A DNA stretch of 64,000 nt, taken from the NCBI GenBank assembly GCA_023150835.1, contig JAKLKB010000035.1:6830-70829 (forward strand), read 5' to 3'. The notes below the pieces were generated by a model that made no database searches, was not told the origin of the DNA, and was given only the letters and a program-made list of their open reading frames with translations. The position numbers and the translations under genes were made by a program. This DNA comes from Myxococcota bacterium. Its GTDB lineage: Bacteria > Myxococcota_C > UBA6777. Shown one piece after another: positions 35,107 through 43,148 of this stretch. How positions within the stretch are numbered: position 1 is the first letter of the stretch; each line of letters starts with the position of its first letter.

Positions 35107-35360
35107 GGGTGACTGCTCCTTTGCGCTACGAGAAGCCAAATCTTGCGAGTGCGAGGGAGACACACCTCCGCCTCACCTTTCGCGTCGGACACGCAAACAC
35201 GCGCCCGATCGCGCCCCACAAGCAAGGTTCATCGAAATAGCACAACGTCCCAAGAAAGGGAACCCCAAACGCAAGGCGTCGTAAAGTTGACAGCGCAAGG
35301 CGAGCGTGGCAGCGTCTTGCGTGAAACGTGTTTTCTTTCCTTTTCGGAGCAACGCAGTGG

Positions 35361-35490
35361 ACAAAAAACCCCGTGATCTGGTCATTTCTCGCGACAGAGT
35401 CGTTGGTTTGAAAAACGATGATCTCTTCGCCAACATGGGGTCAAGGGGCGACAGTCTATGGCGGGGTTTGGGGCCGTGCCCCATCCAACC
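35361..35490 (-). repeat. dispersed repeat family B, copy 3 (inverted)
   Basis: On the minus strand it carries GGGGCACGGCCCC, CCCCGCCATAG, CCCCTTGACCCCATGTTGG, CGAAGAGATC and CGACTCTGTCGC, the block order of copy 1. Here the terminal hairpin is altered to GGGGC/GCCCC. It lies in the 456-base spacer (35107-35562) between the divergent Ppx-like and FGE-fold genes, which otherwise shows no feature. Confidence 0.75.
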
Positions 35491-35562
35491 AACCCACTGC
35501 GTCCTCGAACCTTTGTGTCGGTCAAACGGCAGTCGAACATCCTGTTTTGGGAGGCAACGTTG

Positions 35563-36372
35563 ATGCAAAAACCCCGCGTGAGGCTTTTGGGGCGACGGTG
35601 GTTGGGATGGATGGGTTTGGTGTGGTTGGGGGCAGTATGGGGGCTGATGCAACAGGCCGATGGTGCGCCTTCTCCGTGCCCAAAGGAGATGAGCGAGATC
35701 CCTGCGGGGGCCTATATGCGCGGATCTCGGCAAGGTCGGCTCGATGAACAGCCTGTGCGCAAGATCCGCCTCCGTCGTTTTTGCCTCGATCGCACAGAAG
35801 TCAGTATGTCCGCCTATCGAAAGTGCGTACAGTCTGGACGTTGCAGCCCTACAGGAAAACCGCTCAACGATTATGCGGCGCTTCGCCCCGCCGTCTATGT
35901 GCATTGGCATCAAGCAGAAGCCTATTGCAAGGCCATCGGCAAACGCCTTCCGACAGAAGCCGAGTGGGAACGCGCTGCTCGTGCTGATCGTGTGGGGGCT
36001 TTGTATCCCCTCGACGGTCGGATATCTTGCGAACGCGCAAACTACGGTGCGCTTCCGACTTACCCTTGCGAGCGCGGGCACAGCAAAGTCCCCCAACCTG
36101 TCACCCGCTACGAAGCTGGACCCTTTGGTTTGCACAATATGGCGGGCAATGTCGCAGAGTGGGTTGCTGATTGTTACGTGCCAGATTATTATCGCGAAAG
36201 TCCGAGCCAAGATCCTGTGGCACGTTCCTGCTCACAAGATGCTGCGCGTGTGATCCGTGGTGGGTCTTTTTCTTCGCCCCTTCAAGATCTCCGCATCTCC
36301 GCACGAAAAGCTGCATGGGCATACGGGATCTTTTTCGATGTCGGATTCCGCTGCGCGAAAGATCTCCCCTAG
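35563..36372 (+). CDS. secreted FGE/SUMF1-fold protein
   Basis: A 269-residue protein with an N-terminal signal or anchor (WLGWMGLVWLGAVWGLM). It then has a formylglycine-generating-enzyme-type domain: SEIPAGAYMRGS, RRFCLDRTEVSMSAYRKCV, GKRLPTEAEWERAAR, NMAGNVAEWVADCY, RVIRGGSFSS and the closing DVGFRCAKD. True FGEs use two Cys to bind copper. The Cys here (at RRFCLD and several others) look structural, and the family is widely used for ligand or surface functions, so catalysis is uncertain. Start 35563 has GGGAGG about eight bases upstream. The tail-anchored motif protein follows after 74 bases. Confidence 0.88.
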   Translation: MQKPRVRLLGRRWLGWMGLVWLGAVWGLMQQADGAPSPCPKEMSEIPAGAYMRGSRQGRLDEQPVRKIRLRRFCLDRTEVSMSAYRKCVQSGRCSPTGKPLNDYAALRPAVYVHWHQAEAYCKAIGKRLPTEAEWERAARADRVGALYPLDGRISCERANYGALPTYPCERGHSKVPQPVTRYEAGPFGLHNMAGNVAEWVADCYVPDYYRESPSQDPVARSCSQDAARVIRGGSFSSPLQDLRISARKAAWAYGIFFDVGFRCAKDLP

Positions 36373-36446
36373 ACTTTGCACCTGCTTGTGTTCTCCTTCC
36401 CACCAGATCCTCCGCGCTCACTCTTTCCTTTTCGGAGACGTTCTTC

Positions 36447-39437
36447 ATGAGTCAGGATCAAGATCCAAAGGCCAAGCCTACTTCCCCCCCAAAACAAGAC
36501 AACAGCGCGATCTCTGCACTTGCGACGCTTGACTTTGGCGATATCTCCAAAGACCTCGACGATCTCTTCGGCAAGGCGGATGACCCGCTGTTCGGCGGAA
36601 CCTCCACCCAAGGCTCCTCTCTGTTGGATGATCTCTTCTTCTCTTCCACCAAAAAACAACAACCCCTTCCCTCCCCCCTCCCTGCTGATCTTTCTCCAAC
36701 TCCTCCTTCAAAAATCGATGCCTCTAAAGCCACTGATGTTGCGGCCTTTCCGCAAACATCACAAACCGCCGAAACTTCGGCCTTTCCGCAAACACCACAA
36801 ATCGCCGAAAATGCGGCTTTTCCGCAGGCATCACAAACCGCCGATACTTCGGCCTTCCCGCAAACACCACAAACCGCCGATACTTCGGCCTTTCCGCAAA
36901 CATCACAAACCGCCGAAACTTCGGCTTTTCCGCAGGCATCACAAACCGCCGAAACTTCGGCCTTTCCGCAGGCATCACAAACCGCCGAAACTTCGGCCTT
37001 TCCGCAAACATCACAAACCACCGATACTTCAGCTTTTCCGCAGGCATCACAAACCGCCGAAAATGCGGCCTTTGTACCTACCTCCGCAATCCCCACAGAG
37101 TCCGTCAGCGATACCTTCAAAACAACGGCTGCTGTAGCCTTCACCCCACACGCCAAAGATCCACAGTCCTTGTTTTTTGAAGACGCCTCGAAAACGACCG
37201 ATGCGATGGCTTTTGTGGACTTTGCACCGACACTTCAGCCACCGCCTGCGGCTTTTTCCAAGCCCGCGACACCGCCACCACCGCCTGTCGCTTTTTCCAA
37301 ACCCGTGACACCACCGCCTCCGTTTTCAGCGCCGCCATCGTCTCCGTCTTCTTTGTCTGCCATGTTCCCTCCCCCGTCGTCCGCCGCTTCGATCTTGCCG
37401 AACCTACCGCCCAAAGCAGCCGTTGCCTCGCCTACATTCAACTCACCTCCGCCCGCCCTAGAGCCTGTTGCGGAACCCTCCAAAAAACGCAGCATGGCCC
37501 AAACTATTGCTTTTGGCCCCGAAGATCTCGCCTCGTTGCGTTCGATTGCCATCGCTTCGGATACGGCGGCCCCTGCGCAGAGACTCTTTGAAGAGCAAGA
37601 TCACGCCGAAACGACGGCTCAGTCGGTGGTTTCTTCGGATAGTTCAGGGACACCGCCCTTTGGAAGCCTCACGGGAGGCCACGAAGCGAATGTTTCGATG
37701 CCCCCACCTATGCAGATGACGGGAACACCGGCTTTTGGTACACCATCGCCTGTTGAGCCGTCCGAACCGTCGTCTGCTGTTCGGCCTGAACCATCGCCAC
37801 CGATGCAAACGGCGGGAACACCGGCTTTTGGTACACCATCGTTTCCCGCTTCATCGGCTGTTCCTCCACCTGCGCAGATGACGGGAACACCGGCTTTTGG
37901 TACACCATCGTTTCCCGCTTCATCGGCTGTTCCTCCACCTGCGCAGATGACGGGAACACCGCCGTTTGGAACATTTGTAGGCGAACACGCCCACCGCGAA
38001 GCTACTGCCTCTCCTACGCAAACGACGCAATCGCCCGCCTTGGATGCCTCGACATTCTCCACATCGCCCGCCTTGGATGCCTCGCTTGCTGTGGCCCCAA
38101 CGACCGCCTCAGAAGTGACCAAAAAGCCCGAACGAGCGATGGCACAGACGTTGATGTTTGGTTTTGATGTCTCCCAAATCGAAGGGTTCCAAAAAGCCCA
38201 AGCTGCGATGACAAACGACAAAGAGGCTTCCAATGAGGCCACGTCGGCCATGCTTGCGATGTCTTCGGATGCGTCGGACGAAGTGCCTTTCGAGGTGGGC
38301 GACTTTGATTCGACGTCTTTTGGGGGGGCTTCTCCTTTTCGGCGAGAACCTTCGGAGGCTACGGATGCTGTGCTTGCGCCAATTCCGTCAGTTCCAACCT
38401 CTTCATTCCAAACACCACCCATGTCTTCTGCAAAACCTGAGATGAACAAGACGATGGCTTTTGGGATCCAGATCGGCGACTTGATGGGCAGCGGGTTTCC
38501 CGAGTCGACCCTCGAAGATATCCCAATGCAAGCCGTTCAGGCCGCTGTTCGCGAACGTGAGGCCCAGATCGCCAACCAAGAAGCCGCTGCAAGAGCGGCC
38601 TCTTCGGTCCCAAACGCTGTGTCTGTTTCAAGCAGCGATCCTCCGATGCCGCCGCAGCCTGCCGCCGCGCATCAAACCATCGCTTTTGGTGCGGAAGAGA
38701 TCGCCGAAGCCTTCAAAGCGCGAGCAGCGCGCATGAGCGAGCGCGAGGCCCAACAAACCGCCAAGCCTTCGCAACCACCGCCTGTTATGGAAAAGAAGCC
38801 AGCCGCCTCGCAAACCTTGATGTTCGGCGCAGATGACGTCCAAGCCGCCCTTCAACAACGCAATGTTTCGGAAAAGAAACCAGCCGCGTCACAGACGTTG
38901 ATGTTTGGTGCAGAAGATGTTCAAGCCGCCCTCCAACAACGCAACGCTCCTGCTCAAAAAGCCGAAGAACGGCCCGTTTTTGCTGTCACATTGGATCCCA
39001 ACGCCCCTGCGGCTCGATCTCTCCAAGACGGAGCGCCCATCGACTCGTTCTTTGATGCGCTCTTGCCTGCCCAAGCCATCGAACAAGCCGTGCAAGAACG
39101 CCTTGCTGCCCAACAAGCCGAACAAGCTGCTGCCGCTCGGCCTCCATCGCCCCCACCTCATCCCGGTGTTGCGGGTCCGATGGGCGGAGGCGCACCCACA
39201 AAGCCTGTTCATCCCGGTGTTGCCGGACCGACGGGCGGGGCCGCACCCATGCCTGCACCAGCGCCCAAACCATCGGCGCAGAAGCCACCCCCCCAATCCA
39301 CCATGCCGATGCGTCAACCCTCTGCCGCCCCCTCCGCCCCCACATCGAGCAAGATCCCCTTTGTCTTGGGAGCGGCGGCTGTGGTGTTGTTGTTGTTGTA
39401 TGTGTTGGGCTTTGTGTGGCCGGGCTTCTTCAAATAG
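36447..39437 (+). CDS. tail-anchored low-complexity protein with repeated TLMFG motif
   Basis: A 996-residue protein, mostly Pro/Ala/Ser/Thr and disordered. A motif of the form T-(I/L/M)-(A/M)-F-G-x-x-(D/E) recurs at least six times: AQTIAFGPEDL, AQTLMFGFDVS, NKTMAFGIQIG, HQTIAFGAEEI and two near-identical SQTLMFGADDVQAALQQR copies. A likely divergent one, ATLDFGDISKDL, lies near the N-terminus. An array of 12-residue FPQTSQTAETSA repeats occupies about residues 100-208. A hydrophobic helix (IPFVLGAAAVVLLLLYVLGF) ends the protein, so it is probably tail-anchored with the long part cytoplasmic. The spaced motifs look like multiple docking sites for one partner. Not recognised. Confidence 0.78.
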   Translation: MSQDQDPKAKPTSPPKQDNSAISALATLDFGDISKDLDDLFGKADDPLFGGTSTQGSSLLDDLFFSSTKKQQPLPSPLPADLSPTPPSKIDASKATDVAAFPQTSQTAETSAFPQTPQIAENAAFPQASQTADTSAFPQTPQTADTSAFPQTSQTAETSAFPQASQTAETSAFPQASQTAETSAFPQTSQTTDTSAFPQASQTAENAAFVPTSAIPTESVSDTFKTTAAVAFTPHAKDPQSLFFEDASKTTDAMAFVDFAPTLQPPPAAFSKPATPPPPPVAFSKPVTPPPPFSAPPSSPSSLSAMFPPPSSAASILPNLPPKAAVASPTFNSPPPALEPVAEPSKKRSMAQTIAFGPEDLASLRSIAIASDTAAPAQRLFEEQDHAETTAQSVVSSDSSGTPPFGSLTGGHEANVSMPPPMQMTGTPAFGTPSPVEPSEPSSAVRPEPSPPMQTAGTPAFGTPSFPASSAVPPPAQMTGTPAFGTPSFPASSAVPPPAQMTGTPPFGTFVGEHAHREATASPTQTTQSPALDASTFSTSPALDASLAVAPTTASEVTKKPERAMAQTLMFGFDVSQIEGFQKAQAAMTNDKEASNEATSAMLAMSSDASDEVPFEVGDFDSTSFGGASPFRREPSEATDAVLAPIPSVPTSSFQTPPMSSAKPEMNKTMAFGIQIGDLMGSGFPESTLEDIPMQAVQAAVREREAQIANQEAAARAASSVPNAVSVSSSDPPMPPQPAAAHQTIAFGAEEIAEAFKARAARMSEREAQQTAKPSQPPPVMEKKPAASQTLMFGADDVQAALQQRNVSEKKPAASQTLMFGAEDVQAALQQRNAPAQKAEERPVFAVTLDPNAPAARSLQDGAPIDSFFDALLPAQAIEQAVQERLAAQQAEQAAAARPPSPPPHPGVAGPMGGGAPTKPVHPGVAGPTGGAAPMPAPAPKPSAQKPPPQSTMPMRQPSAAPSAPTSSKIPFVLGAAAVVLLLLYVLGFVWPGFFK
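36745..37068 (+). repeat. 9 x 36-bp tandem repeat in TLMFG-motif gene
   Basis: Nine units of 36 bp encode FPQ(T/A)(S/P)QTA(E/D)TSA-type dodecapeptides. Variant units (QTPQIAENAA, QTADTSA) are interspersed, so unit order is mosaic. Confidence 0.9.
37795..37975 (+). repeat. two to three copies of a ~75-bp repeat in TLMFG-motif gene
   Basis: The block encoding GTPAFGTPSFPASSAVPPP and AQMTG occurs twice in near-identical form, and a third partial, diverged copy lies just upstream (TGTPAFGTPSP). A TPAFGTP core recurs within it, echoing the FG of the larger motif. Confidence 0.8.
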
Positions 39438-39448
39438 GGTTGGGATGG

Positions 39449-40909
39449 TTAGGGGGGATCAAGGCGGGTGCGGTGGGTGATGGGGTCGTCTTCCCAGTCG
39501 GGATCGTTGCCGACGAAGTAGTGAGCGGCGTATTGACGGCAGTTGAGGCGGGCGTCCATCTGAGCAAGCAGCGAAACCATCCCAAAGCCGATGCGGTTCA
39601 AAAAGACCGAGTCAGCGGGCATATTGAGCTTAAAGAGGTTGGGGTTTTCGGTGAACATCTTGCGGAAGGTGGTTTCGGGGCTGTGATCGGCAAAGATGAA
39701 GGGTTCATCGATCAGATAAGGCTCGTAGAGATAGCGCATCAGGTCGCGGAATGCCGAAGGATCGAACTTGACGCCTTGTTTGAAAAAGCCGATCTGGTAG
39801 GCCAATTGTTCCATCTCTTCGTATCGGTCGAGGTAAACAGCGCGACACATCTGAATCCAGAGTTTGCGCCGATCGTCGGGGAAATGCCGTGTGCATCCGT
39901 AGTCAAGGAAGACCACGCGGCCATCTTCGAGAAATAGGTAGTTTCCCGGGTGTGGATCGCAGTTAAAAAGCCCGTCAAGGTAAAAGGAACCCAGATAAAA
40001 GCGATAGAACAGGCGGGTGACGCGGTCTCTTTCGGTCTCGCTCGGTTGGGTGGCCAGCCACTCGTAAAAGCCCTTGCCTTGGTAAAAGGTGGTGGTGAGG
40101 ATGCGGCGGGTTGAATAGGCCTCGTGGACATGGGGGACGACGATCCAAGGGTGTGTTGCAAAGACTTCGGCAAAGCGGCGTTGATACGCGGCTTCTTTGC
40201 GGTAGTCGCATTCATCAAGGAAGCGTTCTTCGAGTTCTTGCATGATGGCCTTGGTATCGGTGCGAAAGAAAAGCATCTGTTGAAAGAGGCCGAGAAATTG
40301 GCCATTACGGAGATCAGCTTGCATGGCGTCTTCGATCCCGGGGTATTGGATCTTGACAGCGACGGGGGTTCCGTCGTGGAGGGTGGCGCGGTGGACTTGG
40401 CCGATGGAGGCGGCTGCAAGGGGCTTTCGTTCGAAGGAAGCGAAGAGGGCTTCGGGATCTTTTCCGAGTTCGTCGAAGAATTGGTCTTGGATCTGTTCCC
40501 AAGGCATGGGGGGAGCGTCGCGTTGGAGGACGGCAAGGGTTTTGCGGGCTTCGGGGGGCAAGACATCGCCGAGATAACTCAGCATCTGCCCAAGTTTCAT
40601 CGCGGCTCCGCGCATCTTGGAAAAAGTCTGTACCATTTGAAGTGCAAGGGCTTGTGCGGATTCTTGTTTGCGTTTTTCGTTTTCTTCGTCCGAAGCGAAG
40701 GCGCTTTTGGCTTTGTCGGAGAGCCAACGACTGCTGCTTGAGAGCGCGAATCGCGAGATCTGAAGGGCGCGTCCAAGGCGGCCTGTGCGCAGCTTTTCGC
40801 CTTCGGAATCAAGGGCGGCTTCCAAGGCCGCTCGGGTCTTTTCGTCGCTTTCCTCCAACAAGGGCCGAAGATGCTCGGGGATATCTTTGGGAGGGCGTTC
40901 TTTGGGCAT
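39449..40909 (-). CDS. ABC1/UbiB-family atypical kinase
   Basis: A 486-residue protein. The family KxGQ motif is in AAMKLGQMLSYLGD, the Ala-rich nucleotide loop in PLAAASIGQVHRATL, the ion-pair Lys in VAVKIQYPG, the catalytic loop in NCDPHPGNYLF and the metal motif in FLDYGC. UbiB/COQ8 proteins support ubiquinone or other lipid metabolism as ATPases at the membrane. Unlike UbiB, no C-terminal transmembrane pair is obvious. Start 40909 (MPKERPPKD) has GGAG upstream, and an upstream open frame to 41362 is not protein-like. It ends 11 bases from the convergent TLMFG-motif gene. Confidence 0.92.
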   Translation of the reverse strand: MPKERPPKDIPEHLRPLLEESDEKTRAALEAALDSEGEKLRTGRLGRALQISRFALSSSSRWLSDKAKSAFASDEENEKRKQESAQALALQMVQTFSKMRGAAMKLGQMLSYLGDVLPPEARKTLAVLQRDAPPMPWEQIQDQFFDELGKDPEALFASFERKPLAAASIGQVHRATLHDGTPVAVKIQYPGIEDAMQADLRNGQFLGLFQQMLFFRTDTKAIMQELEERFLDECDYRKEAAYQRRFAEVFATHPWIVVPHVHEAYSTRRILTTTFYQGKGFYEWLATQPSETERDRVTRLFYRFYLGSFYLDGLFNCDPHPGNYLFLEDGRVVFLDYGCTRHFPDDRRKLWIQMCRAVYLDRYEEMEQLAYQIGFFKQGVKFDPSAFRDLMRYLYEPYLIDEPFIFADHSPETTFRKMFTENPNLFKLNMPADSVFLNRIGFGMVSLLAQMDARLNCRQYAAHYFVGNDPDWEDDPITHRTRLDPP

Positions 40910-41189
40910 GATCAAGTCTCCATGTCGGTGTGGACGCAATCGATGGGATGAGGCTGATCCCCCACATCGTCGGTTTTTTGCGTGGAGAAGCAAGGTTTGT
41001 TCGGAAAGCAGTGGTTGTGGATCATCTGCGTTGTTGTCAAGCCCCGAGCCGTTTACGCTGTTGTCCAGCCCCAAATGGATGCTTCGTGCGGAAGGGCGTT
41101 TGTGAAGGAGGCACTCGAAGCGGGGGTTGGATCGTGATAGGTTGCGGCTTTTCGCGTGGTGTGTCGGTGTGGAGGAAGAGGAGGGCAAA

Positions 41190-43073
41190 TTGAGCAAGCA
41201 GAAACCGAAGTGGGCGTTTTGGCGCAAAGAGTCTGATCCGAAAAAGACGCCGTCGAAGGCGGCAGAGCAAGGGGGGCAAGGAGAGTTTTTGGAAGAGACG
41301 GTGGATCTGCGTCCAAAGTCAAAAGCAGGGGTGAAGCGCAAGTGGTGGCGGTTTTGGGTCAAAGATGAAGATCGCCTCTTGACGGGGAGTTTCCCAGCTT
41401 TTCGCGGGGATCAAGAGACGGAGCCGCTGGAGCAGCAGATGACGCAAAAGCTGCCCGCACTACCGCAGGACGCGAAGTCTGCGCAGACGATGCCAAAGGC
41501 CAAGAAAGCGTTTGATCCAAGCCAGCCGTTTCCGACGCCACCGAAGGCCGATCCAGCCGTCTTGTCGAAGGTTGAGGCGACAGAGGATCGCTCGGTGGCT
41601 GCGCAGGGATCGTCTGCGGACCCTGATGGCTGGTTTGCTTTGGCGTTGTTTTTGTTGATGGCGGCTTACTCTGTGCCGTTGTGGTTGGCGGGATGGTTGC
41701 CGATGGAGGACGCCCCGTTGCGGATGGGGGGGGCGGCGATCTTGCGCTTTTCGGAAGCGGGGACGTGGTTTGCGAAGCTGTTTGGGATCGAGGTGTTGTT
41801 TTATCTCAACGGTGCAACAGAAGGTTTGTTGGCGTTGTTGAGTGCGATCTTGCCTGCGCGGGTGGCGTTGTTGGTGTTGTTGCAGGGGTATGTGGTGGCG
41901 CTGCCGCTGGCGTTGGTGTCGTTGATGTCACGGGCGGGGTTGTCGCGTTGGAATGCGTTGTGGGGGTTCTTTTTCTTGTATCATGGGGCTTTTTTGTATG
42001 GTTCGTTGGGGGCGGTGTTGGCGATGCCGATCTTGTTGTGGGGAGTGGGGGGGATTTATGCTTGGATGGCGCGGGGTGAAGGCAGCGGTGGGCTGGTGCT
42101 TTTTGTGGCCTCTTTTTTGTTGATCCCGTTGGATCTGGGGATGTGGCTGATCTTTGTTGTGTTGGCCTTGATGTCGGCCTTTTTGTTGGGGGAGAGTTTT
42201 TTTGAGGGGATCAGTCATGTGGTGTTGGTGTTGATCTCGTCGGTGTTTTTGGCTCCTTGTGTGTTGGGGCTGTTGACAGCAGAAGTGCCGTTGTTGGGGT
42301 GGGATCGTGCCTCGGAGTGGTTTACGTTGGCCTCGATGTCGGAGCGTTTGGGATTTTTGCAGCAACAATCTTTTTTGTTGTTTCCGCCACCGTATGGCGG
42401 AGTGGTGGTGGGGGCGTTGGTGCTGTGGCTGTTGGGCGCGGTGTGGGGTGGATTGCGTCGGGGGCAGGAAGGATGGCGGCGACGGTGGTTTTTTCCGATG
42501 CTGACGGTGGGATATGGGGTGCTGTTGGTGTTGGCTCCGAAGGAGATCCGAGGCGTACCGTTGGAGCTTCATGCGGGTGTTGCGGTGTTTTTGTTGTTGC
42601 TTTCGACGTGGATGTCGTTCAAGCCGTATGGTGTGGGAGCGCTTTTGATCGTGCTGTGTGTGTTGTTGTCTCTTGGTGGGGCGGTGGTGGTGGCCGAAGC
42701 TTTTTGGCGTCATGGCCAAGAAGCCGATGCGGTGGCTTCTTTGGCGCAGCGAGTCCCCGCAAAAAAGCGATTGCTGTTGTGGCGGGTGGGAAGCGGTAGC
42801 CATCTTTCCGTGTCTTACGCGGCGATCGGTGGTTTGCATATGCTTGAAAACCAAGGTGGGGCGAATCTTCCGCAGCGTTCGATGCACTGGGGGCCGATCT
42901 ACCTGCGTCCCAAGCGATCTCTTCCGCACCCTGAGCGATCTTCGTTGCCTTCGCTACAAGGATGGGATTATCTGCTCACCCGAGTCCCAGATCCCGAAGT
43001 ATCCGCAGGGATCAAGCTTGTGTTGATCGAAAAAAAGCAGCGCTTTCGGCTGTATCTTCTGCATCGCAACTGA
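41190..43073 (+). CDS. polytopic membrane protein, possible GT-C-like
   Basis: A 627-residue protein starting with TTG 41190 behind AGGAGG at ideal spacing. Residues 1-165 are a soluble, basic/Pro-rich region. About ten transmembrane helices follow, from ALALFLLMAAYSVPLWLAGW onward, and a C-terminal soluble part of about 110 residues ends it. The first loop after helix 1 (PMEDAPLRMGGAAILRF) has acidic residues where GT-C glycosyltransferases keep a catalytic Asp, but this is weak evidence. Leu, Val and Trp are very abundant. Family not recognised. Confidence 0.7.
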   Translation: MSKQKPKWAFWRKESDPKKTPSKAAEQGGQGEFLEETVDLRPKSKAGVKRKWWRFWVKDEDRLLTGSFPAFRGDQETEPLEQQMTQKLPALPQDAKSAQTMPKAKKAFDPSQPFPTPPKADPAVLSKVEATEDRSVAAQGSSADPDGWFALALFLLMAAYSVPLWLAGWLPMEDAPLRMGGAAILRFSEAGTWFAKLFGIEVLFYLNGATEGLLALLSAILPARVALLVLLQGYVVALPLALVSLMSRAGLSRWNALWGFFFLYHGAFLYGSLGAVLAMPILLWGVGGIYAWMARGEGSGGLVLFVASFLLIPLDLGMWLIFVVLALMSAFLLGESFFEGISHVVLVLISSVFLAPCVLGLLTAEVPLLGWDRASEWFTLASMSERLGFLQQQSFLLFPPPYGGVVVGALVLWLLGAVWGGLRRGQEGWRRRWFFPMLTVGYGVLLVLAPKEIRGVPLELHAGVAVFLLLLSTWMSFKPYGVGALLIVLCVLLSLGGAVVVAEAFWRHGQEADAVASLAQRVPAKKRLLLWRVGSGSHLSVSYAAIGGLHMLENQGGANLPQRSMHWGPIYLRPKRSLPHPERSSLPSLQGWDYLLTRVPDPEVSAGIKLVLIEKKQRFRLYLLHRN

Positions 43074-43148
43074 TCGCGGTGGTTGGTGAACGAGAGGGGG
43101 GGGGCTGTCCGAAAGCGCCATCTCGATCGCAACGGAGCGCGGTGATCG

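Noticed and set aside
36458-37156. Cys/Val/Ala-rich open frame on the minus strand opposite the 36-bp repeats
   Set aside because: It is the reverse reading of the repeat array (VCDVCGKAEVSA-type text) and not an independent gene.
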